From: Aquamicrobium defluvii | Lineage (GTDB): Bacteria > Pseudomonadota > Alphaproteobacteria > Rhizobiales > Rhizobiaceae | Reading direction: 5' to 3' | Assembly (NCBI RefSeq): GCF_004363725.1 | Contig: NZ_SNZF01000007.1 | Coordinates: forward strand, 1 to 64,000 | DNA length: 64,000 bases | Part shown: positions 39,338 through 49,878 of the stretch, piece by piece | Position numbering within the stretch: position 1 is the first letter of the stretch | Layout: each line of letters begins with the position of its first letter | Position numbers and translations under genes: made by a program | The notes under the pieces: model-generated | What the model was told of the DNA's origin: nothing | The model's database searches: none | Seen by the model: only the letters and a program-made list of their open reading frames with translations

Positions 39338-40362
39338 TATGCCGCGCTCCATGTGTGGCTGTGTTGCGGAATTGCCGTGGTGACGTGGGCGAGGAACTGG
39401 CGGGCGCTTTCGTTCCAGTCGTAGCCGCCTGCGCGCCGGTGCGCCTCGCCGCGCGGAATGCGCAGCGCGGCCAGCGCGGCCGCGCGCAGGTCCTCGTCGA
39501 GCACGCCGCCGCCTTCGGCCAGGATGTCGAGCGGGCCGGTGACGGGATAGGCCGCGACCGGCGTGCCCGAGGCCAGCGCCTCGATGATGACGTTGCCGAA
39601 GGTGTCGGTGCGGCTGGGGAAAACGAAGACGTCCGCCGAAGCGTAGATGGCGGCAAGCTCGTCGCCGCGTTTCAGGCCCATGAAAACCGCCTGCGGGTAG
39701 CGCGCCTTCAGGTCCGGCAATGCGGGGCCGTCGCCCACTACCACTTTCGTTCCCGGCAGGTCGAGGTCCAGAAAGGCCGGCAGGTTCTTTTCCACCGCGA
39801 CGCGCCCGACATAGAGGAACACCGGGCCTCCGAGGCCGGGATCGGTTCTGCGCGCGGGGTTGAACTGTGCCGTGTCCACCCCGCGCGACCACAGGCGGAT
39901 ATTGGTGAAGCCGCGCTCGCCGAGCTCGGCCGCAAGCGAGGGCGTGGCGACCATCATGGCGTTGCCGGCATTGTGGAAGCGGCGCAGCCAGCGATAGGTC
40001 CACTCCTGCGGCACCGGTAGGCGGGCGCGCAGGAATTCGGGAAAGCGCGTGTGGTAGCTGGTGGTGAAGGGCAGGCCCCGCGCGATGCAGATGCGCCGCG
40101 CCAGCAATCCCAGCGGCCCTTCGGTGGCGATGTGGATGCGGTCGGCATTCGCCGCGTCCATACGCTGCGCCACCTGCGCGGGCGTGGTCAGCGCCATGCG
40201 GATTTCCGTATAGCCGGGCAGGGCCACGGTGCGGAACCCTTCCGGCGTCAGGAACACGGTTCCGACGCCCATATGCTCAAGCGACTGCGCCAGCCGTTCC
40301 AGCGTCATCACCACGCCGTTCACCTGCGGACGCCAGGCGTCGGTGACGATGAGGATGCGCAT
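39337..40362 (-). CDS. agt: Glycosyltransferase family 4 (Agt-like, glycolipid-forming)
   Basis: GT-B glycosyltransferase, 341 residues. It has the N-terminal ILIVTDAWRPQVNGVVMTLE, the acceptor-side TSYHTRFPEFLRARLP, and the donor-binding SRTDTFGNVIIEALASGTPV near the C-terminus. Between the phospholipase C-like gene and btaA it fits the Agt role known from Agrobacterium and marine bacteria. There it glycosylates diacylglycerol to glucosyl- or glucuronosyl-diacylglycerol during phosphate starvation. The frame continues upstream to 40884, but that is shadow of plcP; ATG 40362 matches the family N-terminus. Confidence 0.8.
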   Translation of the reverse strand: MRILIVTDAWRPQVNGVVMTLERLAQSLEHMGVGTVFLTPEGFRTVALPGYTEIRMALTTPAQVAQRMDAANADRIHIATEGPLGLLARRICIARGLPFTTSYHTRFPEFLRARLPVPQEWTYRWLRRFHNAGNAMMVATPSLAAELGERGFTNIRLWSRGVDTAQFNPARRTDPGLGGPVFLYVGRVAVEKNLPAFLDLDLPGTKVVVGDGPALPDLKARYPQAVFMGLKRGDELAAIYASADVFVFPSRTDTFGNVIIEALASGTPVAAYPVTGPLDILAEGGGVLDEDLRAAALAALRIPRGEAHRRAGGYDWNESARQFLAHVTTAIPQHSHTWSAA

Positions 40363-40385
40363 GTTCGTGTTCACACCGGTTCCCT

Positions 40386-41192
40386 TCACGCAGCGTGCCG
40401 GGAGGGCAGGCGCACCGCCGGAACGCGCCCGGCATTGAGCACCGTGCTGAACGGCGCCCAGTGGATGAGCTCCATGCGTCCGTTCTCGTGCTCCACGACG
40501 GCGGTGCAGCTTTCCACCCAGTCGCCGGTGTTGATGTAGGCGAAGCCTTCGAAGTCGCGGATCGCGGCGCTGTGAATGTGGCCGCAGATCACGCCGTCCA
40601 CCTCGTGGCGCGCGGCCTCGGCGGCCAGCGTCTCCTCGAAGTTGCCGATGTAGTTGACGGCGTTCTTCACCCGCGCCTTGGCCCATGCGGAGAGCGACCA
40701 GTAGGTGAAGCCCATCTTGCGCCGCACGACGTTGATGCGGGTGGACAGCGCCAGCGCCATCACATAGGCCCAGTCGCCGAGGAAGGCGAGCCATCTGGCG
40801 TGGCGCACCACCATGTCGAAGGCGTCGCCATGGATGACGAGGTAGCGGCGGCCGTCGGCGGCTTCGTGGACGAGGCTGTCGCACACCTCGATGCTGCCGA
40901 AGAGATTGCCGCAGAATTCGCGCAGGAATTCGTCGTGATTGCCGGGCACATAGACGATGCGCGCGCCCTTGCGCGCCTGCCGCAGCAATTTCTGCACCAC
41001 GTCGTTGTGATGCTGCGGCCAGTACCAGGACGAGCGCAGCCGCCAGCCGTCGATGATATCGCCGACGAGATAGATGGTGTCGGCCTCATGCTGCTTCAGG
41101 AATTCCAGAAGCGCCTCGGCCTGCGCACCCTTGGTGCCAAGGTGCAGGTCGGAGATGAACAGGGTGCGGAAACGTTGCGGTTGCTGCTGCAT
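40386..41192 (-). CDS. plcP: Phospholipase C PlcP (metallophosphoesterase)
   Basis: Binuclear metallophosphoesterase of about 268 residues. Motifs in order are FISDLHLG, VGDIIDGW, VPGNHDEF, VIHGDAFD and GHIHSA. It resembles UDP-2,3-diacylglucosamine hydrolases, but beside agt and btaAB it fits PlcP of Sinorhizobium. PlcP removes the head group of phosphatidylcholine to give the diacylglycerol that Agt and BtaA use. In-frame starts exist at 41225 and 41270; 41192 is preferred because the PHO box at 41247-41264 should place the transcript start near 41225. Confidence 0.82.
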   Translation of the reverse strand: MQQQPQRFRTLFISDLHLGTKGAQAEALLEFLKQHEADTIYLVGDIIDGWRLRSSWYWPQHHNDVVQKLLRQARKGARIVYVPGNHDEFLREFCGNLFGSIEVCDSLVHEAADGRRYLVIHGDAFDMVVRHARWLAFLGDWAYVMALALSTRINVVRRKMGFTYWSLSAWAKARVKNAVNYIGNFEETLAAEAARHEVDGVICGHIHSAAIRDFEGFAYINTGDWVESCTAVVEHENGRMELIHWAPFSTVLNAGRVPAVRLPSRHAA

Positions 41193-41246
41193 GGCTGGAG
41201 AATCGCCCGTGTGCTGCGTTGACATGAACGCTTTCAACATCCGGCG

Positions 41247-41264
41247 ATGACAGCGGAATGACAC
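41247..41264 (-). promoter_or_regulatory. PHO box (PhoB binding site)
   Basis: On the minus strand the sequence is GTGTCATTCCGCTGTCAT: two TGTCAT half-sites 11 bases apart, as in the rhizobial consensus CTGTCAT-N4-CTGTCAT. It lies 54 bases upstream of the preferred plcP start, in the right place to replace a -35 element. Phosphate limitation should induce plcP-agt-btaA-btaB as one operon. Confidence 0.88.
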
Positions 41265-41310
41265 TCGCACGCGTGGCGAGCTTCCGGTTTCGCTTCCCCG
41301 CGCGTCGGGT

Positions 41311-41370
41311 TGACGTTTTCATGCATGTCGTTGGCCCGGAGCCGTTTCCTTTTCCGGGGGCGCGGCTTGT
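41311..41370. repeat. Degenerate rhizobial palindromic repeat
   Basis: GACGTTTTCATGCATGTCGT then GGCCCGGAGCCGTTTCCTTT and CCGGGGGCG parallels the repeat at 151-195 (GCATGTCGTTGTCCCGAAAC and its mirror), but the closing arm has decayed. It separates the PHO box from the TonB-receptor remnant and could mark the point where the receptor gene was lost. Confidence 0.5.
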
Positions 41371-41425
41371 ACCGGGAAACGCCGTCCGGCCCCGGCACGC
41401 TTGCGGCCGGCGCCGCAACGACCGC

Positions 41426-42086
41426 ATTTCCGCGCTCGGGGCGCTCAGCTTCCGCAATTCCGGACGCTACAGGGACGGCAACGGCGTCTACGCCGGCCAG
41501 AGCGGGCAGGATCTTGTCTCGGGGCTGGCCAAGGTCGGCATCCAGCTCACCGACGACCAGAGCCTCGATCCGGGTTTCATCCGCTACCGCAACGCATTCG
41601 CGCTCAACTCGGCCGAATTCGATGCCGGCGTCACCACGCTGACGGCGAAGCACCGCTACGATCCCGAAAGCGAGCTGATCGACCTGACCGCCGCCGCCCG
41701 CATCGACCGTTTCTCGCTGTCGGGCTCCGGCAACAGCCCGGCCAGCGTCACCCTGATGGCCAACCGCCAGCCCGGCTTCGTCGGCAATTTCGTCCGCTTC
41801 TACCCCAATCCCTTCCTTGAGCCCGCACGCCGGCGGTCAGGGCGGCCGTCTTCGCGATGTTTCCAAAAGCGTCTATGGCGGTCAGGCATCGACCGGAACG
41901 CCACCCTCCGGCGTCGAGCCCTGCCGGCTTTACGATGCATTCGCCTCCTGCAAGGTCAGCGACAATCTCGACCTCAATTTCACCGCAGAAAACCTGACCG
42001 ATAAGGTATACAAGCCGGGCATGACCGCGGATTCGATGAACGGCCCCGGCCGCACGCTGAAATTCGGCATCGCGGCGCGGTTCTGA
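41426..42086 (+). pseudogene. TonB-dependent receptor remnant (heme/siderophore type)
   Basis: Two frames carry parts of one outer-membrane receptor barrel. About 41426-41820 reads GALSFRNSGRYRDGNG, then GQDLVSGLAKVGIQLTDDQS and TLTAKHRYDPESELIDLTAA. From 41817 to 42086 a different frame gives DNLDLNFTAENLTDKVY and the terminal GRTLKFGIAARF, a canonical barrel end with final Phe. The plug domain, signal peptide and several strands are absent. At least one frameshift and large deletions are needed to explain it. Resemblance to heme receptors is suggestive only. No RNA or protein product is expected. Confidence 0.78.
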
Positions 42087-42108
42087 GCGGAAAGACGGGA
42101 GAGCGACG

Positions 42109-43332
42109 ATGGACCAGCCCGCAACATCCCAGACCATCGACACGCAATGCGTGATCGCGGGCTCCGGCCCCGGCGGGCTCATGCTCGGCCTGCTGCTCGC
42201 GCGCGCCGGGGTGGATGTCGCCGTCGTGGAGAAGCACGCCGATTTCCTGCGCGACTTCCGGGGCGACACGGTGCATCCCTCGACCCTCGACATCATCGAC
42301 CAGCTCGGGCTTCTGGACGAGCTGCTCAAGGTGCCGCACACGCAGGCGCCGCGCCTTCATGCCGAGATCGGCGGCAAGGACGTCACCATCGCCGATTTCT
42401 CCCGGCTGCCGACCAGATGCCGCTTCATCGCCTTCATGCCGCAATGGGACTTCCTCGACTTCTTGGCGCGCGAAGCCGGCAGGCTGCCGAATTTTCACCT
42501 CGTCATGTCGGCGCAGGTCACCGACCTCATCGAGGAAGGCGGACGCGTTGCCGGGCTCGTCGCCCGCACGCCGGACGGTTCCGTCGCGATCCGGGCGGCG
42601 CTGGTCGTCGGGGCGGACGGCCGCAACTCCGTGGTGCGCGCGAAGGCGGGGCTGGAGGTCGAAAGCTTCGGCGCGCCGAGCGACGTGTTGTGGATGAAGC
42701 TCTCGCACCAGCCGGACGATCCGCCCTACACGATGGGCCATGGCGGGCCGCGCCAGGGTTTCGTGATGGTGGATCGCGGCGACTACTGGCAGTGTGGCTA
42801 TGTGGTGCGCAAGGGCAGCTTTGCCGGGGTGAAGGAAAAGGGTATCGAGGCGTTTCGCGAGGCGGTCGCCGCCGTCTCGCCGCTGTCGGCCGACCGCGTC
42901 GGGGAAATCCGCTCGTGGGACGACGTCCACCTGCTGTCGATCCGCATCGACCGCCTCAGGCGCTGGTGGCGGCCGGGCCTGCTGTGCATCGGCGACGCGG
43001 CGCACGCCATGTCGCCGATCGGCGGGTTCGGCGTGAACCTCGCCATCCAGGATGCGGTGGCGGCCGCCAACATCCTGACCGCGCCGCTGCGCGAGGGCAG
43101 GCTGGCCGACCGCCATCTTGCCGCGGTGGAAAAGCGCCGCGCCTTCCCGACGAGGGTCATGCAGAAAATACAGCTCATGATGCAGTCGAGCAGCAGGAAG
43201 CGTCGGGACAACGCGGCCAGGCGCAGCGGTCCGCCAGCCTTCGTGAAGGGCATCGCCCGCTGGCCTGTCCTTGCCCATCTCGCCGGCCGTCTCGTCGGGC
43301 TCGGCATCCGTTCCGAGCGGTTGAGACTGTAG
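42109..43332 (+). CDS. FAD-dependent monooxygenase (PHBH-fold)
   Basis: Class A flavoprotein hydroxylase-like enzyme, 407 residues. It has the FAD motif IAGSGPGGLMLGLLLARAGV (15-34), the DG motif VVGADGRNSVVRAKAG and the GD motif CIGDAAHAMSPIGGFGVNLA. The substrate is not predictable; relatives act on aromatic rings, quinones or ketones. It starts 22 bases after the receptor remnant and seems to be a single-gene unit. The C-terminal 60 residues are basic and less conserved. Confidence 0.82.
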   Translation: MDQPATSQTIDTQCVIAGSGPGGLMLGLLLARAGVDVAVVEKHADFLRDFRGDTVHPSTLDIIDQLGLLDELLKVPHTQAPRLHAEIGGKDVTIADFSRLPTRCRFIAFMPQWDFLDFLAREAGRLPNFHLVMSAQVTDLIEEGGRVAGLVARTPDGSVAIRAALVVGADGRNSVVRAKAGLEVESFGAPSDVLWMKLSHQPDDPPYTMGHGGPRQGFVMVDRGDYWQCGYVVRKGSFAGVKEKGIEAFREAVAAVSPLSADRVGEIRSWDDVHLLSIRIDRLRRWWRPGLLCIGDAAHAMSPIGGFGVNLAIQDAVAAANILTAPLREGRLADRHLAAVEKRRAFPTRVMQKIQLMMQSSSRKRRDNAARRSGPPAFVKGIARWPVLAHLAGRLVGLGIRSERLRL

Positions 43333-43642
43333 CCGACGCCCGCCCGCCATCGGCGCCCATGAAACGGCGATCCTTCGCAGGACCCCGACATGGCGTGGTT
43401 GTGCGACATCGATCCGAGCTCCCGCGGGCCCTGTGAAAGGCCGGATTACGGGACTGTCACGACCGGCCACCAGGGCGACTCAGGCATCGTGAACGGCCGC
43501 AATGCCTCGAACGCACTCGATTTCCACATGATCAAGGTCGGCCGCAGCGGCGAATGTTCCTACAAACCCGGTCCGGCGCTGTGTGCGCGCGCTTTCGCTG
43601 CGCCTGCGCGATGTCAGGCGATGCCGCGCGGGCGGGGAAGGC
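43333..43642. other. 310-bp intergenic region
   Basis: Lies between the monooxygenase and the convergent tdh. An open frame of 90 codons (43390-43662) overlaps the tdh 3' end but has no ribosome site and no recognised family. It could be a gene remnant. No clear intrinsic terminator was found. Confidence 0.4.
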
Positions 43643-44668
<1,026 letters not shown>

Positions 44669-44697
44669 GGCGAACTCCCCGCTTTCAGACGACGGTG

Positions 44698-45900
44698 TCA
44701 GATGATGCCGAGCGAACGGCCGGCATCGGTGAAGGCATCGATGGCGAATTCGATGTCGCGCCCGTCAAGCGCGGCCGACATCTGGGTGCGGATGCGGGCC
44801 TTGCCCTGCGGCACGACGGGATAGAAGAAGCCGGCGACATAGATGCCGCGCTCGTCCAGCGCCGCCGCCATGCGCTGCGCCAGAACCGCATCGCCCAGCA
44901 TCACCGGAATGATCGGCGTCTCGCCCGGAAGAAGCGTGAAGCCGGCCTTGCCGAGGCCAGCGCGGAAGCGGGCGGCATGGGAGGACAGCCGGGCGCGGCG
45001 GTCGTCGGCCTTGCGGGCGATGCCGATGGCCTTCAGCGACCCGGCCGCGACGGCGGGCGCAAGGCTGTTGGAGAACAGGTAGGGCCGCGCGCGCTGGCGC
45101 AGAAGGTCCACCACCGGCTGCGCGGCCGCGATGAAGCCGCCCATGGCCCCGCCCAGCGTCTTGCCGAGCGTGCCGGTGACGATGTCGACGCGCCCGGCCG
45201 TGCCCGTCAGCGCCGGCGTGCCGCGCCCCTCCGGGCCCAGATGGCCGGTGGCATGGCAGTCGTCGACGGCGACCAGCGCGCCGTAGCGGTCGGCAAGCGC
45301 GCAGATGTCCGGCAGTCTGGCGATGTGGCCGTCCATGGAGAACACGCCGTCGGTGACGATGAGCTTGAAGCGCGCGCCGCCGGCATCGGCTTCCCTGAGC
45401 CGGGTCTCCAGCTCGTCCATGTCTCCCTGGGCATAGCGCAGGCGCCGGGCCTTGCTCAGCCTGACCCCGTCGATGATCGAGGCATGGTTGAGGCTGTCGG
45501 AGACGATGGCATCCTCCTCGCCGAGCAGCGGCTCGAACAGCCCGCCATTGGCGTCGAAGCAGGCGGCGAACAGGATCGCGTCGTCCTTGCCGAGATAGGA
45601 GGCGATTGCCTGCTCAAGCTCGCGGTGCAGGGTCTGCGTGCCGCAGATGAAGCGCACCGAGGCCATGCCGAACCCGTATTCGTCCAGCGCCTCGCGGGCG
45701 GCCTGCCGGATTTCGGGATGGTCGGCGAGGCCAAGATAGTTGTTGGCGCACAGATTGACCATCTGCCGCTCGCCCTCCGGACCCCCGACGGTGATGCGGC
45801 CGGATTGCGGCCCGGTGATCAGCCGTTCGCGCTTGTAGAGGCCGTCGCGCTCGATGGCGGAAAGCGTATCCGCGATATGGGAAAGAAAATCCTGTTTCAT
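44698..45900 (-). CDS. kbl: Glycine C-acetyltransferase (2-amino-3-ketobutyrate CoA ligase)
   Basis: PLP enzyme of the alpha-oxoamine synthase family, 400 residues. It cleaves 2-amino-3-oxobutyrate with CoA to glycine and acetyl-CoA. Motifs are NLCANNYLGLADHPEI, GFGMASVRFICGTQTLHREL, VDDCHATGHLGPEGRG and the PLP lysine in TGTLGKTLGGAMGG. The ATG at 45900 fits the family start (FLSHIADTL follows); an ATG at 45915 is possible. It is transcribed before tdh and divergently from the XRE-cupin regulator. Confidence 0.93.
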   Translation of the reverse strand: MKQDFLSHIADTLSAIERDGLYKRERLITGPQSGRITVGGPEGERQMVNLCANNYLGLADHPEIRQAAREALDEYGFGMASVRFICGTQTLHRELEQAIASYLGKDDAILFAACFDANGGLFEPLLGEEDAIVSDSLNHASIIDGVRLSKARRLRYAQGDMDELETRLREADAGGARFKLIVTDGVFSMDGHIARLPDICALADRYGALVAVDDCHATGHLGPEGRGTPALTGTAGRVDIVTGTLGKTLGGAMGGFIAAAQPVVDLLRQRARPYLFSNSLAPAVAAGSLKAIGIARKADDRRARLSSHAARFRAGLGKAGFTLLPGETPIIPVMLGDAVLAQRMAAALDERGIYVAGFFYPVVPQGKARIRTQMSAALDGRDIEFAIDAFTDAGRSLGII

Positions 45901-45920
45901 CGGCAGCGCATCCATTATGA

Positions 45921-45949
45921 TGGAAATTCCAATATATCGGATTCTAAGG
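45921..45949. promoter_or_regulatory. Candidate operator between kbl and its regulator
   Basis: TGGAATTCCA-like palindrome TGGAAATTCCA (45921-45931) is followed by the imperfect inverted repeat ATTCCAATATATCGGATT. The A+T content is clearly above that of the surrounding DNA. The placement between divergent kbl and the XRE-cupin gene suggests control of both. Confidence 0.45.
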
Positions 45950-46035
45950 CAGGTCCAGTGGAAACGTTGCGAAACCCGCCCGATATGGATATCCGCCGTT
46001 TCAGGCATCCGTGAGATTGGCGCGGGAGATATGAC

Positions 46036-46635
46036 ATGGAGTTGAATGAGGCCCCCGAGATCGGCCCGGCCCTGCAGCGCGAGCGCAAGCAGCGCCGCCT
46101 GACGCTGGACCGTCTGGCCGCGCTCTCCGGCGTCTCGCGCTCCATGCTGTCGCAGATCGAGCGCGGCGAGGCCAATCCGACCTTCGCCGTCTTGTGGGCG
46201 CTGACGCAGGCGCTCGGCATCGATTTCTCGCAGCTCATAGCCGGAGAGATCGCCGGGAACGGCAGGACGGACGCGATCGATCTGGTAACGGTTGCGCTGA
46301 CCCCGGAAATCAGGAGCCCGGACGGCGCCTGGCGGCTGCGTATCCTCAGTTCCCCGGCGCTGGCCGGCAGCATCGAATGGTACGAGACGGAGATCGCGCC
46401 GGGATGCAGGCTGCAAAGCGCCCCGCATGCGCCGCGCACGGTGGAGCATCTCACCGCCTGGACCGATGGGCTGGTGGTTGAGACCGAACATGGCAGGCAG
46501 CCGCTCGGAAAGGGCGAGACCGCCCGCTACCGGGCCGATGTCGCCCATGGGATCGCCAATACCGGCGACGAGCCGGCGCGCGCCTTGATGGTTGTGCTCT
46601 ACGATCAGGGACGGGAGCCGGCGTTGCGGGGCTGA
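46036..46635 (+). CDS. XRE-cupin transcriptional regulator
   Basis: Small regulator, 199 residues. The N-terminal XRE helix-turn-helix (LTLDRLAALSGVSRSMLSQI then ERGEANPTFAVLWALTQALG) covers residues 22-62. The C-terminal half is a cupin barrel with ETEIAPGCRLQS and the final RADVAHGIANTGDEPARALM strand. Proteins of this layout sense small metabolites. Divergence from kbl-tdh makes threonine or glycine metabolism its likely target. Confidence 0.85.
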   Translation: MELNEAPEIGPALQRERKQRRLTLDRLAALSGVSRSMLSQIERGEANPTFAVLWALTQALGIDFSQLIAGEIAGNGRTDAIDLVTVALTPEIRSPDGAWRLRILSSPALAGSIEWYETEIAPGCRLQSAPHAPRTVEHLTAWTDGLVVETEHGRQPLGKGETARYRADVAHGIANTGDEPARALMVVLYDQGREPALRG

Positions 46636-46720
46636 TGCCGGCCCGGTGCCGAGTCCCCTTGCCGATGCGGCAAGGGTGGCGCACACTGTCCGGGTTGGGA
46701 GCTTGCTGTTGGGAGGCATC

Positions 46721-48628
<1,908 letters not shown>

Positions 48629-48662
48629 CCGCCCAAGGGTTCAGGTCCGCTCCCGGGCCAGC

Positions 48663-48720
48663 GTCGCAGGGTTGCGCCAGTCCTGTCTCAGTTCCGCGAC
48701 ACAGGTCGCAGGATTGCGCC
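48663..48720 (+). promoter_or_regulatory. Paired upstream activating sequences for the AcoR-like activator
   Basis: GTCGCAGGGTTGCGCC (48663-48678) recurs as GTCGCAGGATTGCGCC (48705-48720): 15 of 16 bases match and the spacing is exactly 42 bases, four helical turns. Each copy holds an inverted CGCA-N4-TGCG core. They lie about 55 to 110 bases upstream of the sigma-54 promoter, the usual enhancer position. Confidence 0.75.
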
Positions 48721-48772
48721 TGCCATGGATGGTGCCCGGGGAAAAACCGCAAGGGTTCCGGCTTTTCTCGAA

Positions 48773-48790
48773 CTGGCACGCATCTCGCTT
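48773..48790 (+). promoter_or_regulatory. Sigma-54 (-24/-12) promoter of the aco operon
   Basis: CTGGCACGCATCTCGCTT has GG and GC separated by exactly ten bases. The -24 part is perfect (CTGGCACG); the -12 part is TCGC instead of TTGC. It ends 53 bases before the acoA start and follows the paired repeats at 48663-48720. Confidence 0.8.
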
Positions 48791-48842
48791 TCCGACAGGC
48801 AGCGCATCCGCGGCAGGGTGCGGTTTGTTGGAGGAGAGCGAT

Positions 48843-49829
48843 ATGCAGCCGAACAGGGAACAGCGTTTGTGGATGTACGAGCACATGCTCGTCAGCCGCT
48901 ATTTCGAGGAGACCATCGAGAAGATCTATCTTGAGGGCAAGACGCCGGCCTTCAACATGGCCAACGGCCCGATCCCCGGCGAGATGCACCTGTCGAACGG
49001 CCAGGAGCCGTGTGCGGTCGGGGTCTGTGCGCATCTGAACGCCGGCGACATCGTCACGTCCACGCACCGTCCGCATCACGTCGCCATCGCCAAGGGCGTC
49101 GATCTCGACCGCATGGCGGCCGAGATATTCGGCAAGAAGACCGGCTTGAGCGGCGGACGCGGCGGCCACATGCACATCTTCGACCCGGCCGTGAACTTCT
49201 CCTGTTCCGGCATCATCGCACAGGGCATGGCGCCCGCTGTCGGCGCGGCCCTGTCGCGCAAGATGTCGAACAGGGAGGGTGTCGCGGTCGCCTTTCTCGG
49301 CGAGGGCGCGGCCAATCAGGGGGCCTTCCATGAATCTCTCAACCTTGCGGCGGTGTGGGAACTGCCGGTCGTCTTCGTGATCGAGGACAATTCCTGGGGC
49401 ATTTCCGTGCCGAAGGCCGACGCCACCGCCGTGCCGCGCAACGATGTGCGTGCCGCCGCCTACGGCATGCCGGGCGTTTACGTGACCGACAACGACCCCT
49501 TCGCCATCTTCGATGCGGCGGGCGAGGCCATTGCGCGGGCGCGCGCAGGCGGCGGGCCGACGCTGATCGAGATCGAGACCTGGCGGCTCGCCGGCCATTT
49601 CATGGGCGATGCCGAAGGCTACCGTCCGAAGGGCGAGAAGGACGCGCTGTTCGCAAAGGACCCGATCCCGCGCATGCGCGAAAGGCTGATCGCCGCCGGC
49701 GACCTCACCGCCGGGGACGACGCCGCCCTTGCCGCAAAGGCACGGGCGCGCGTCGATACGGCAATCGCCTTTGCCCGCGAGAGCGACTACCCGGCCGCCG
49801 AAGAGGCGCTGGAGCGGGTTTTCGCATGA
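48843..49829 (+). CDS. acoA: Acetoin dehydrogenase E1 component, alpha subunit
   Basis: TPP-dependent E1 alpha subunit, 328 residues. MYEHMLVSRYFEETIEKIYL is the N-terminal helix. The TPP motif runs from GEGAANQGAFHESLNLAAVW to EDNSWGIS, and RGGHMHIFDP is also present. It cleaves acetoin to acetaldehyde and passes the acetyl unit to lipoyl E2. It resembles E1 subunits of acetoin complexes more than pyruvate or branched-chain ones. The ATG at 48843 has GGAGGAG upstream and lies behind a sigma-54 promoter. Upstream in-frame codons (from 48672) cross the promoter and are rejected. Confidence 0.88.
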   Translation: MQPNREQRLWMYEHMLVSRYFEETIEKIYLEGKTPAFNMANGPIPGEMHLSNGQEPCAVGVCAHLNAGDIVTSTHRPHHVAIAKGVDLDRMAAEIFGKKTGLSGGRGGHMHIFDPAVNFSCSGIIAQGMAPAVGAALSRKMSNREGVAVAFLGEGAANQGAFHESLNLAAVWELPVVFVIEDNSWGISVPKADATAVPRNDVRAAAYGMPGVYVTDNDPFAIFDAAGEAIARARAGGGPTLIEIETWRLAGHFMGDAEGYRPKGEKDALFAKDPIPRMRERLIAAGDLTAGDDAALAAKARARVDTAIAFARESDYPAAEEALERVFA

Positions 49830-49878
49830 CCGCCGGCTGCGTCCGGCTTCCAGTCACGGATTTTTCGGGAGAGAGACA

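Noticed and set aside
40386..41192. Calling this gene lpxH (lipid A synthesis)
   Set aside because: The motifs alone would allow it, but the operon with agt-btaA-btaB and the PHO box favour PlcP.
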